From Cladosporium sp. IMV 00045 (taxonomy: Eukaryota; Ascomycota; Dothideomycetes; Cladosporiales; Cladosporiaceae): a DNA stretch of 39,014 nucleotides. Below, in pieces: positions 1 to 10,807 of this stretch. The stretch spans positions 1 to 39,014 of the forward strand of contig MSJI02000197.1 of NCBI GenBank assembly GCA_001931905.2, given 5' to 3'. Position numbers and translations under genes: made by a program. Position 1 is the first letter of the stretch, and the number at the start of each line of letters is the position of its first letter. The notes beneath the pieces were generated by a model. It did not search any database. It had not been told where the DNA came from and was given only the letters and a program-made list of their open reading frames with translations.

Positions 1-1582
1 TGTCAGAGGTAAGTAGACTTTCGTCCATCTCGTCACACAATACTAAAAGCGTAGACTCTCGCACAAGTACCGCGTGCTTGCCGGAGATGGCCATCTCTGG
101 AAGCAGCACTACTACGACCGCTTCGTCAGACCACGAGCGAGTCGCTTACCCGGCCTGAAAGATGTCGGGACATCCCAGAAGAACCTCCACTTTGCGTCCA
201 AGGCCTCCAAGTGGCTGGATGATGAACACCTGATTAAAAGAGGCGGCCGGACAAACTGGAAGCGACAGTACAAGCTCAGGCATAACTGGACGAGCGGCAG
301 CTGTGCCGTCAACGAGATCCAAGTGGCAGAGCAGGCACCGGTGCCACCTGTCATTGTCCAAATGCACGATGGAGTCATATTCATGGCCGATCAGTCCGAC
401 GGCTTACGAGCCTGGTCCGCTAAGAGCGATGGGAAGATGCTCGCGCAGAAGCATTTTGATGGAACGGACAAGTCCCCTCCGACATCACTTGCTGTCGATG
501 CGAGGACGTTGAGCACTGGACTCTCACGGGTGGTGGTTGGATTTGAAAACGGCTCTTTCAGCATCTTTGCTTTGGACCGCAGTGCGGGCACTTTCGCCCA
601 TTGCTACAGCCATGAGCCCTCAACAAATGGCGTTATCTCTTCCACGGCGGTTGCGTGGCCATATGTGGTCACAATGACTGCAACGCAACTGTTGTCACTT
701 TACAAGTGCGAATCGACATCCTCTCAAGAGAAGAGTTCCAGGCCGCCGCGGTTATTGCACTCACTGAAATCGCACACCGTCTGGCCACCACTGACCACCT
801 CATTAAGATTGGCTGCCGGCGCAGTGGTAATATCTGTGGCCTATGCAATTCCAACCTACTTGTCCGGCTGGACGGTTGGCGTGCAAGAAGTCAAGCTTTC
901 CGAGGCTGGTGATCTACTTGAATCTAGGATTTCTTCGGCCATCGACCAACATTATCGACCGCTCGCCTTTGCTTCCCAACCGATGACGCCGCATTTGACT
1001 CCTGCGTCAGGCGGGCTCGCAACTTCGACGACATTGGAACTTCGACACATACATTCCAAGCCGACCTCGTTATCCTATACGCACCCTTACCTTTTGGTAT
1101 CCCATCCCGACAACACTTTGACGTTATACCTGGTTTCTTCAACCACAGAATCTCTATCGATCAGCGCGGGAAGTCGGCTTTGGGGCCATACATCTTCAGT
1201 CTCGGGCGCCCACGTTGGTGGTCGAGGAAAAGCGGTTTCAGTCAGTAAGAGAGGTGACGAGCTGCGTGTGTGGGAGCTTGAAGGAGGCTTCAACTCCATG
1301 GCTGCACGCAAGAGACTGGCTGTCGGCGACCTCAGCGTTCGTCTTCAGCCGGAAACGAAGAACGGTGATTCATCAGCTCCAGCGCAGGCCGGCCTGGATC
1401 TGGTGAATAGAGATGAAGGCGGTGCAGAGGCCACAGGCCTGTCATCGCGAGACGAAGAAAAGGCCGAAGCCGACGAGCTCACACTAACAAGGGGATGGAT
1501 CGGCTTTGATGAGGAAAATGTGGTGGTGCTCAAAGAGCAGAGTCAGGGGAGACAGGCGTTAGTTGTATACGATTTTACATGA
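1..1582 (+). CDS. F-box / WD40-like protein, 5' partial
   Basis: The gene enters from the left edge. An exon ends at base 8, an intron with donor GTAAGT runs 9-67 (branch-like TACTAAA near 41-47), and the last exon 68-1582 is open to TGA. The first residues after the intron (YRVLAGDGHLWKQHYYDRF, then PRASRLPGLK) have the pattern of the C-terminal half of an F-box (hydrophobic residues, D-x-x-LW, RF). F-box proteins normally recruit substrates to an SCF ubiquitin ligase through Skp1. The following ~450 residues contain scattered beta-strand segments and GH/WD-like pieces (for example LWGHTSSVSGAHVGG and LRVWELEGG), suggesting a degenerate WD40 propeller as substrate-binding domain. The tail is acidic and ends in VVYDFT. 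The true N-terminus lies outside the window, so no ATG is proposed. The F-box call rests on pattern recognition only; the substrate is unknown. Confidence 0.75.
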
Positions 1583-2345
1583 TGAATGTACGATGTCTAT
1601 GAAAGATGATGATGATGATGCCAACTATGGACTACCTGGATACCTCGCGAGCCAACCATGGGATTTCATTCCGCGTATTTTCCACGAATCACACGAACCG
1701 CGCGGTGCTCCCGTCGCAGCCTGGACTACGCGAACGATACAAGAAATGCTGGCAGAAGAGGAACGATTCCTCGATTAGCTGCACTTACTACTTGCCAAAA
1801 GATACCCATCTGGCACAAAAACCAGGATTCGCAATATCAGGACCCCCTCACAGTCTGGAACGGGAGGCGGCATCTTGCATCACTAGCGCCAACGCCCGGA
1901 CGCCATTGGACAATTTGGCGAGAGCTGCTCATGTGGTAAGCAGGCGCGTAAACGAGGCCAACATGAGGTTATTACCACTGGATATCACCTGCGTCGGACG
2001 CTTCCTTCGATGCATACCATTTACCTGGACTGGTACAAAGACACATGACGATTGCACGTGTTTTTTTTTGCCGTCAACAACACGCTACAACAATCGTAAT
2101 CATCATCGCTTCGCTTGCCCGCCGGCCACATGCCTCGCTTCTCCACACCATCTGCACACAACTTTGATCTTCAAGCGAGCCGCACGCTCAAAGTCCCGCT
2201 GTGGGGTGCGAATTTCCAAGGCCGGTCTCCGACGACCTTTTGCTTGACGCTTCGCCAAAACCTGCATCCGACATCACCACCTCTCACGAACTCTATCACC
2301 CGTTCAAAACACACCATATCTTTCCATCCAGCACCTCTCATCAAA
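1583..2345. other. Intergenic region between F-box gene and GIS2-like gene
   Basis: It holds the 3' flank of the F-box gene, including a short GAT/ATG trinucleotide run near 1605-1619, and the promoter and leader of the CCHC gene. The 100-200 bases before the CCHC start are pyrimidine-rich with AC-rich patches, as is common in fungal leaders. A 213-codon frame crosses it but has a low-complexity start and no recognisable domain. Confidence 0.5.
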
Positions 2346-3188
2346 ATGGAGTACCAAGGAGCTTCCACTGGCGGTCGCGCCTGCTACAACTGTGAGTCGC
2401 TCTCCGTCACTGCGATGTTCGCCGCCACCACCGCCGCTTCCGCCGTTGCTGCGTGTCACTTGCTCAGTATCGCGCATGCGCTCTTCAAATGAGTAGATTT
2501 GCGCGGCCGAGTCAATGCACTGGCTTCACTCATATCTTTCGCTTCGCTCAACGCGATGTCTGGACTTCACTGACATACCCTCTCTCCACAGGCGGCGACC
2601 CCTCCCACCAGGCCCGTGACTGCCCGTCCAAGGGTACCCCCACCTGCTACAACTGCGGCAACCAGGGCCACCTTTCCCGCGAGTGCACCGAGCCCGCCAA
2701 GGAGAAGACCTGCTACCAGTGCGGTGAGACCGGTCACCTTTCCCGCGAGTGCCCGACCGCCCCCGCTGGCGGTGCCCGTGGCTTCGGCGGTGCTGCCGGC
2801 GGCCAGGAGTGCTACAAGTGCGGCAAGGTCGGTCACATCGCCCGCAACTGCCGTGAGGGCGGTGCCGGCTTCGGTGGCTACGGCCAGCAGGGCTTCGGCG
2901 GCCGTGGTGGCTTCGGCGGCGGATTCGGCGGCCAGCAGGGCGGTCAGACTTGCTACTCTTGCGGTGGCTTCGGCCACATGAGCCGTGACTGCACCCAGGG
3001 CCAGAAGTGCTACAACTGTACGTTACACGCCTCACACTATCTTTGACTACACGCGCGTATACTAACAAACATTTCAAGGCGGCGAGACCGGTCACCTTTC
3101 CCGTGACTGCCCCTCCGAGATCACCCAGGAGCGCGTCTGCTACCGCTGCAAGCAGCCCGGCCACGTCCAGGCCGCCTGCCCGCAGTAA
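2346..3188 (+). CDS. GIS2: CCHC zinc-knuckle nucleic-acid-binding protein (GIS2/Byr3/CNBP type)
   Basis: Three exons, 2346-2391, 2592-3017 and 3079-3188, give 193 residues. Introns are 2392-2591 (donor GTGAGT, unusually long at 200 bp) and 3018-3078 (donor GTACGT, branch ACTAAC at 3061). The start ATG has a good context (tcaaaATGg). The product has seven C-x2-C-x4-H-x4-C knuckles: [54 protein letters not shown] and [10 protein letters not shown] Gly/Phe/Gln-rich linker ([15 protein letters not shown] type) lies between knuckles 4 and 5. This is the architecture of yeast Gis2, fission yeast Byr3 and animal CNBP, which bind single-stranded nucleic acid and mRNA and associate with translating ribosomes and stress granules. 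The gene looks intact. Both introns cut the same codon position of a knuckle (see findings). Confidence 0.95.
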
Positions 3189-4707
3189 GCGCGCCATTCA
3201 CGACCTGAAATGAGCTTCATGCACACTACCACCAACTCTCCAACCATTTTTCCCGAAATGAACAAGAAACGACAACACAAAAAGCATGACCGAACTGGAT
3301 ACGACGAAACCTTGACCCGCACTGTGGGGGGAGTTGAACCCACTCAAACCCTTCCTCTTCTTCTCGGGCCAACAAGACAAGTTGATGCAGGACGTTAGAG
3401 CGGGCTGCTGCAGATTATTTGGCGGAAGGTGGGCAGAGGAGTCTACAACAAAAAATCAACGGTTGGATGGGGTGTCTTTTTTCTATCTCTCTCTCAGTGG
3501 ACGGTAACGAAGGAGCCCAATGCGCATCGAGAGTCCTTACACTGGCTCTTGCATGGCTTTGGTCAAGGTTCGTCTGGGAGGTCGGCTTATGTCAGTTCTT
3601 CAAAAAATGGAGTTTCTTCCCACTGTGATGAAATCTCCCAAAATACCACAAATCAGATGCCTTCTCATACGTTACCATACCTTATCATCATGCTCCGCCT
3701 GTGACGCTACCTTACTTTTCGTGAGATCCTCGTGTCCTCAAAGAACAATGTGTACACCTGTGTGCGTGTTGCGAAATCTAAAATGCTAGTGCACCGAAGG
3801 ACTGTACTCTTGCACTGATATAGATTGCATGCGCATTGCTCGGTAGATCCCTCGCGCATACATGCATGTATGTATCGATTCAAGTGACATGCCTGCCTGC
3901 CTGCCTGCCTATGGTTGTCTTTGTCATCGAAAGAAACATCCGATCGGACGGACCTGCATTTGCAGTATCTCCGGTTTCTGCTCTGCTTGTTGGCTTGGTG
4001 GGGGAGCTACGGCCTTGTTCCTAAGTTCCTAACATGACCCCTCGAGGCGATAAGTCGCACCATGTGCTCTGCTGCGAGTTGTAGCACAATTCGATGCCAT
4101 GGCCCGCTTTCGTCGAACAATACAAAAGTTTATACCAAGGTTCTACTCTGGGCATGTGGCCATGTGCTCGCATGCTTGAATTGACTCCGCGCAGCTTTGA
4201 CTTCTCTCCAGTTCCGTCCGTCGTCTGCTGATCGGCGGCGTGACACCCCCGCAGTTCATGAACATCTCCGAGATCCTGATCTTGCCGATTGCCGTCAACC
4301 AGCGCGAGGATCTTGGGGAGGAATGCTGGCACAGGGCTGGGCAAGGCTGGCTGCTGGCACGCTTGGGTGGGTCTATGATGGCAGGATGGATGGAGTCGCA
4401 AAGCAAGGCAGGAGCACACGTGAGATCCATCTTGAGGCATGGCGGTGGGTACCTACAGTATGGAAGTCGTCACTCTCATGTACATGTAGGTATCCTCGGT
4501 AAGGTGACTACCTACCTTCAGTTATCTTACAGTACTGTGTTCTGGTTGTGTTTGTGAGTTGGTGAGAGGACATTGCGGCTGCTGCTATTACCACCACTAC
4601 TGCTGAGGACGGGGGATAGTGGTTTCTCCCTTCTCTTAGATCAGCCACGCTCTCTCACTACGCCCTCAGAATCGTCTCTCTGAAAGATCAACAACTGCGT
4701 AGGCGAG
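3189..4707. other. 1.5 kb intergenic region
   Basis: No supported gene. It contains the 3' flank of the CCHC gene, a GCCT microsatellite at 3891-3910, and AT/GTA-rich promoter-like sequence with repeated GTACCTAC/GTAGGTA words around 4446-4520 ahead of the arylsulfotransferase gene. Short open frames on both strands here (up to 139 codons) lack domain signatures, plausible starts and splice signals. Confidence 0.5.
3891..3910. repeat. GCCT tetranucleotide microsatellite, five copies
   Basis: Five perfect tandem copies of GCCT in non-coding sequence, preceded by a short imperfect ATGC/ATGT run. Likely polymorphic between isolates; no function is suggested. Confidence 0.9.
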
Positions 4708-6530
4708 ATGCGCTCACTATTGCTCCACGCAGCCACACTCCTTGCTGCGGCATGCAGTTACCCTGTCACCGCGCAGGACAACGATACATCACCCGTGTCG
4801 GTCTTCAAAACGGTATGTCAATGTCATGCTTCGAACGACCACCTCATGGCGAGCGATCTAATGACACTCATCACAGCGTCCTCACGCACGAGCGCCAGCT
4901 CTCCACGTCACGATCCAAGATGGCTTCTCGAATGGCTACATTTTCATGTCTCCTTACAGTGACGCCTCAGCGCCGGCGCCGTACATCTACGACAAATTCG
5001 GCAATCTCGTCTGGGATGGGTATGGTGCTGTTGGCGCGGCTAACGCTCACAACTTCCATGTTTGCTCTTATCAGGGCGTCGATCATCTTTGTATGATGGT
5101 TGGGAATCAGCAGGAAGGTTCGTTGACTCTTGTCGACTCTGACGTTGCATGCAAGAAGAGACTAACGACACACAGGCTACGCATTCGGCACCGGCATCAT
5201 CGTCGACAGCGACTACCGCATCGTCGCCTCAGTGCAATCGGGCGACAGCACGACGCCCGTGGACATGCACGAATTCACGCTGGCGGAGGGCGGCGAGACG
5301 GCTCTCATCACGGCGTACAGCATCATTCCCGTCGATCTCTCTTACCCGCCTTACAATGTCACCGAACAGCAGGGCTGGCTGAGTCAGGGCGTCTTTCAGG
5401 AAATCAACATCACTACCGGACAGGTTCTTTTCGAGTGGTTCTCTTCCAATCATGTGGATATTCGCGATACGAGGATTCTGCCGCATTCGACTGATGTTGG
5501 GGGGGATGGGTGGACGCCGAGGACGCCGTTCGATTATTTGTGAGTTTTGACCTTTGTTTGTTGCTAATGGTGATGATCATCCATTGATTGACAAACGAAA
5601 CACAGCCATATCAACTCTATTGCAAAATCTGAGAACACCGGCGATTACATGATATCTGCTCGCCATGTCAGCACCATCTACAGCATCAACGCCACAGACC
5701 GCACCATCAATTGGCGACTAAGCTGCCCGGGAACCGAACGCAGCCAACCCAGCGACTTCGAATGCCAGGACGGCCTGAACTTCTCCATGCAACACGACGC
5801 TCGCTTCATGAGCGAAAACGCCACCCACACCATCATCTCCCTCTTCGACAACGCCTCCAACGGCCTCAACAAAACCGCCCCACAATCCAGCGGCATGGTC
5901 ATCAGCCTCGACCACGACTCCAACACCGCCACCCTGCTCTCCCAAACCTTCGCCCCTCCCCCCGACGGCATCCTCTCCGACTCCCAAGCCAACTCGCAGC
6001 AGTTGCCCGACAACCACGTCTTCCACGGCTGGGGCAGCATCGGGGCCATAAGCGAGCACGCTCCCGACTCAGAAGGGAACTACCAACCCGTCCTCTTCGC
6101 CACGTTCGCAGACCTCACCCGCCCCGGCTCCGTCATGAACTACCGCGCTTTCTCCTTCGAATGGCAATCCACGCCCTCCAACACAAAACCAGCAGTCTAC
6201 TCTTACGCGCAAAACTCCTCCTCCCCAAACGCTATCTACGTCTCCTGGAACGGCGCCACCACCGTCGCGAAATGGAATTTCTACGCCGCGGACGCGATTG
6301 GTGAGGTTTTCGAGCCGATCGGAGAGGCGGGCAAGATGGGTTTTGAGACGATGTTCAGAGCGGAGGAATTTCATCGCTGGGTTATGGTTGAGGCTGTGGG
6401 CCCGGATGACACGAGTTTGAGGAATTCGAGCTTTCAGCCGACGTTTGTGCCGAGTGAGGGACTGTTGCCGGCTTGTGATGAGTGGGGGTGTGAGGTTTCT
6501 ATGAGGACTTGGGAGGAGGGGGAGGGGTGA
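4708..6530 (+). CDS. Secreted arylsulfotransferase-family protein (ASST, fungal type)
   Basis: Four exons, 4708-4812, 4877-5117, 5176-5539 and 5606-6530, give 544 residues in a continuous frame. Introns have donors GTATGT, GTTCGT and GTGAGT, acceptors CAG, and a clear GACTAAC branch in the second. The N-terminus (MRSLLLHAATLLAAACSY) is a signal peptide with probable cleavage after VTAQ. The mature part has features of the fungal arylsulfotransferase family (Pfam ASST-like beta-propeller): IFMSPYSD, YIYDKFGNLVWDG, HNFHVCSYQGVDHLCM, SQGVFQEINITTGQVLFEW, HINSIAKSENTGDYMISARH, and DARFMSENATHTIISLFDN. Several N-x-S/T sites fit secretion. Bacterial ASSTs move sulfate between phenols; fungal members are largely uncharacterised, so the substrate is unknown. 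No lesions seen. The C-terminus is short and acidic, with no membrane anchor. Confidence 0.88.
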
Positions 6531-6546
6531 GTTAATGAGGGAGTGA

Positions 6547-6566
6547 GGGGTTGGGTTGGGTTTGGG
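6547..6566 (+). other. Putative G-quadruplex motif in 3' flank
   Basis: Four G-runs (GGGG, GGG, GGG, GGG) separated by TT, TT and TTT lie 17 bases after the arylsulfotransferase stop codon on its coding strand. This matches the G3+N1-7 quadruplex rule and would be in the 3'UTR of the mRNA. Confidence 0.6.
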
Positions 6567-7195
6567 TGCGAGGAGGGGGGTTCAATGAGGACGTTCAAGG
6601 GTAGGATAGGGTTCGGGATGAATAACGTATGAATGAGTAAGTTTACTTGCAGCTGCCCTGTCGTGGGCTTGCCGTTTGGTTTCTGGATCATTTCTTTGGA
6701 GTGCTCAAGGTGTCTTGAGAGCATGGAGGTGCATGATCATGCGAGTGATGGTCGTTCCTTGCGGAGCTGAACACTTTCACTTCATGCTTGGTGAGTATGA
6801 GGGCTTGCACCTGAGTTGATCGCCGACACGTGACAGAGAAAGTTCCTGACGGAATACATAATATCGTTTTCTTCACGACGCATACGCAAGCTCGATGGCT
6901 CTACAAGTGGCAGTCTACATGCGGTCTGCATGAAGTGATGTCGCCGACCCTTCGAGCACGTTGCCATTTGAGACTTTCGATCGTCTTAGCTGTGGAGATT
7001 CGTCTCGTGAAAATGCATACGGAAGCTTGTGAAGTGTCTGAATCAGGATGGTTGCATTTCACGTGCGAGTTTGGAGAAGACTTTGGGTATGCTGAGCTTC
7101 ACTCGCGAATATGAGAAGGCTTCATTTCTGGCTTGTCGTCATCACTCGCAATACACATGTCGAGAAATCACGAGACGGAGAGGCAACGGGGCGTC

Positions 7196-7203
7196 TATAT
7201 AAA
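7196..7203 (+). promoter_or_regulatory. TATA box of the GTPase gene
   Basis: A perfect TATATAAA stands 125-132 bases before the first in-frame ATG. It is followed by pyrimidine-rich sequence (CTTGCTCC, TTCTTTCTTCACC) of the kind that surrounds fungal transcription starts. Confidence 0.6.
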
Positions 7204-7327
7204 CCACGCCTTGCTCCTGGTTGTTCTTTCTTCACCTTCTTCCCACAACATCCCCACCACACCGCCTCTCTTCTATACCCTCGCCATTCCATCAACATCC
7301 TCGCACCACATCTCACACACATATTGG

Positions 7328-10300
7328 ATGGAAACACCGCAACAACTCATCATGGATGAGACCAACACCGCTCCAGGCCCGCCGGATGCCGCGAAGGCAG
7401 AAGTGGACCAACAAGACACTGAGCTACACTCTCAAAGCCAAACTTCGACAAGTACTCAAGATACGACCAACGAAACGCCTCCGTCTTCCATCGACTCCCA
7501 ACTTCTTACTTCATCCAAACAATCCGAGCCTCCTACTTCTTCCACCGAATCCGAATCTCTTACCTCTTCCATCCTCAAGACCAAAATCAACCATGAGATC
7601 GAACCCACTTCGACAACCGAGACCGAAGAAGATGTGGAACCAGATGCTTTCCAGCGCATGCTTTCGGGAAGGCTTCATCAAGACTCAAAGCCTAAAGAAG
7701 CTACCGACATCAAGCAGGAGCAGATCAAAAGTGAGCCAATCAAGATTGAATCGATCAAAGCCGAGCCTTCTGCGGACATGGAAACCAGTCTCTTCGTCAG
7801 TCAGGATACCGCCACCAATTCCACAGTCTCTGACCGCCAACTGAAGCGAGATTTTGATCACATCAAGCCTGATCCCGAGCAAGTCAAACCGAAGCGAAAG
7901 TGCAACAGAAACAAGAACAAAGTCGATCCATATGATGACGAGCAGGAAAAGGACAACTCCAACCTGGCAGTCGACAAGGAATGTTTCGAGAAAGCAGAGA
8001 AGCTGTCCCGGGAGATAATCAGCCGCCTTCTCAACAACATCGATGCACTTCGGAAGCCGGGAGACGGTGAGCGCGAGGTGGACAACCTTCGCGAAGAGAT
8101 CAGGAGGGCTGGCACGCAGACCGCACAATCCGCGCGTTGCTGGACTGTCGGCTTCCTCGGTGACACTGCTTCGGGCAAATCCAGCATCATCAACAGTCTT
8201 CTCAACGAATAAGAGGTTGCTGCTGCAAGCGATGATGGCGGAAGTGGCACTCATGTCATCCATGAATTTGCCATGAGTGAGCCGCTTCAACCCAAGAAGT
8301 TCCGTGTGGTCGTCCACTACCACCCCAACCGCAAGATCGACAATATTGTACACGAGAGCTTCGCCAACTACTACAACTTCAGTCATTGCTCTGGAGACGA
8401 CATGGACGAGCAAGACCACGACGAACTTCGCATGAAGAGCGACACGGCTTTCGATTTCTTCCTGTCTCTCCTCGTCGGCCCTGGATCGAAGCCAAGCTTC
8501 AAGTCGGCTGATCAGTTGGAGGCTTATCTCGACGCAGCCAAAAGCGCAAAGGACAAGGACATGATCGCTCTTCTTCGCCACGGCATCGATGCTTACATGA
8601 AGACGTTCGAACGTACCGACTCGGATCAGACTCGTGTACAGAGCTCTCGCGACTATATCAAGAGCTGCTCTACTGTGGTCATCGTGCATCCCATTCCGCG
8701 AGTGACAAGCAGTGACACCGTCGAGAAGAACCTTGCCTACTGCCTCCGCACTGGTAAAGGGAATAACACCATCCTCGTTTGCACCAAGACCGACGACTTT
8801 CAACATGACAGAGAGCGTGATCTCTCCAAGGCTGACGCTGAGTACCTTGCCGGTCTACGTCGCAACGAGCAGGAGCTTGTCAACCAGATCAGCAATCTGC
8901 AAGACCAGAAGGACACTGCCCGGGAAGAAGGAGACGCCTTAGTTCTTATGAAGACCGACAAGCTGCTGAACGACAAAGAGCGCGAACTCGTTCTCGCCAA
9001 CGCTGCTGTTCTCGGCGCCAACATCGCCCTTCGCAACGAGAAGGTCGTGGATGCCATGCAGAACAAGATCAGATCGATGAGCCTGCAGTACACCGGCGAA
9101 GAGTGCGAGACTTTCCAAGTCTTCTGCGTCTCCAACAAAGTCTACAACATCCACAGAAAAGGCTATGAGAGCAAGAAGCCTCCGGAGCTGACTGTGCAAG
9201 GAACTGAGATCCCATATCTGCGAGCCCACCTTCTCTCGGAGCCGGCCAAGGCGAAGAGCGATAACCTGAAGTACGCTTGCACCCAGCGTATTCCCAAAGT
9301 TGTTTTTGCTCTCGCTCTCTACTGCTCTCGGTCCCGCTTGGAGCGTAAAAAGGACATGCTTCCGCTGGTCGAAGCACCTATGGGTCAAGTCGAAACGCAC
9401 CTCAACAGAACCGTGCACGACCTCATCAACGACTGCGCGGAAATCATGAACTCTTTCTCAGATTCGAACGACTTTTTGTGGGAGAAAGAGGGGAGGCAAA
9501 AGCTGAAGATCTGGAGGAGAGCTCACCACAGCCGCTTCAAGAAGTTCTGCTCCAACAAAGGAAGGGGCAAGCTGGACAAGTACGGCGATGATGTTGACTG
9601 GAACGAAGAGATCGTCAGCATCCTCGGCAATCAGTTCGCTCTTGCCATGCGTAGGGTTCGTAAGGCTATCACCTCGCGCGGCAATGAGCTGCGTGACGGG
9701 TTGGATGGCTTGCTCTCTGGTGTGATCGTCTCTCTGAAAAGTATGCATCTTACCTTGATCTTCACAAGTTATGGATATAGCTAACCATGACACAGATGGT
9801 GCGGAGACCCTCGGTATGGAGGACCACATGGAGATCTTTTACCAAGCAGTCGACAACAAGCGCGACCTTGTCAGCAGCCGCGTTCGCAAAGTCTTCGAGT
9901 CTTTGGCGAGCCAGATGGGGTATGTCGACAGCGTGATCGATTGAGTTTGAGCATCAAAGCTAACTGAGAATAGCAACATTCGCCACGACGCCACTTCCTT
10001 CGAAGACCCAAAGCATTCGTATGTTCTCAAGGCGATGGCTGATGCTTATGCCGAGGCCGCTCTGCTAGCTGGTAAGTGAACATTCCCCGAGCCTCCCAAC
10101 CTTGTGTGAGCACAACTGACTGTTAGAAAGGCATCGGTTCCCACCAGAAGCGTATCGATATCATAGCGAAACAGCTCACCGGCAATCAAAACGTCTTCAA
10201 AAACATCCTCGCCCACACAACGGTTGCATTCGAAGAGCGCGTCAACCAATGGGCCTTCGAGGCGAACGCTCGGCTCGGAAAGCTATTCGACGAGGTCGTC

Positions 10301-10453
10301 ACCGATTTCCACAGTCGTTTCGACAATGACGAGGTCGAGGATGAGTCCAAGAAGGCTTTCAGGGAGAAACTTCTGCAGGCGGTCGAGGAGGCGCAGGAGG
10401 CTATCAAAGGCCCTCTCAAGGCCGAGATTGAGGAGGTGAAGAAGTATGACTGA
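7328..10453 (+). pseudogene. SLIP-GC-like large GTPase gene with in-frame TAA
   Basis: Exons 7328-9740, 9796-9919, 9974-10071 and 10131-10453 form one frame of 985 codons, interrupted only by TAA at 8210-8212 (codon 295). Introns have donors GTATGC, GTATGT and GTAAGT; GCTAAC branches are visible in the first two. The N-terminal 270 residues are disordered and Ser/Thr/Glu-rich, with four tandem IKxE motifs (128-146) and a basic patch KPKRK. Then come a P-loop (GDTASGKSS at 278-286), CTKTDD as likely G4 motif, a coiled coil (about 510-585) and a helical C-terminus. This matches fungal relatives of the nuclear GTPase SLIP-GC. No DxPG (G3) motif is seen where expected, before SDQTRVQSSRDYIKSC. 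Start could be 7328 or 7352. Without suppression, only a 294-residue head piece ending at the P-loop would be made; translation could restart at ATG 8273. I call it a pseudogene, but a sequence error is possible. Confidence 0.72.
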
Positions 10454-10807
10454 TTGATGTTCGGGAGTGAGCGGCGTCGAAGGCATGTGAAAGTACTGCC
10501 GTTTGACTCAATGCCGTTCCTACCCAATGGGGAAACAGACCTTCTTGTATGCTAGAAAACAACTTGATTGATCAAACATTCGACTTGACCTCGCACCCAC
10601 GCCACTCGAATACCCTCAAGTATCCCTTTACTGGATCTGCAACTACCATCACGCCCAAACATACATTCACACGCATTCGCTCTCGAGAAAGCCATCTAAA
10701 CCGGCCACTACCCTCAAGAATATTCTCCCAATCGTACGCCCACCTACCCTCCATCCTCTTCCCACCACCAAACTAACCCACCCAGAAAACCCCACCGCCA
10801 GCAACAA
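10454..10807. other. Short intergenic region
   Basis: 3' flank of the GTPase gene, then a C/A- and pyrimidine-rich leader running up to the small Cys/His-rich ORF. Nothing else recognised. Confidence 0.5.

Larger units (their letters stand above)
6531..7327. other. Intergenic region with G-rich 3' flank and TATA promoter
   Basis: The first ~60 bases after the arylsulfotransferase stop are very G-rich, with a quadruplex-type motif. The rest is ordinary intergenic DNA ending in the promoter and pyrimidine/AC-rich leader of the GTPase gene. No supported gene. Confidence 0.5.

Noticed and set aside
1606..2247. 213-codon open frame after the F-box gene
   Set aside because: Starts with a run of Met from an ATG microsatellite, has no domain, and overlaps the likely promoter of the CCHC gene.
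2526..3197. Long antisense frames opposite the CCHC gene
   Set aside because: Explained by the GC-rich, repetitive knuckle coding sequence on the other strand; composition is low-complexity Ala/Gly/Arg.
6547..6566. Interstitial telomere relic
   Set aside because: Only three irregular TTGGG/TTTGGG units, unlike TTAGGG arrays, with ordinary genes on both sides.
7685..8806. 373-codon antisense frame across the GTPase gene
   Set aside because: A shadow of the sense frame; no domain, no plausible promoter, and the sense strand has clear GTPase motifs.
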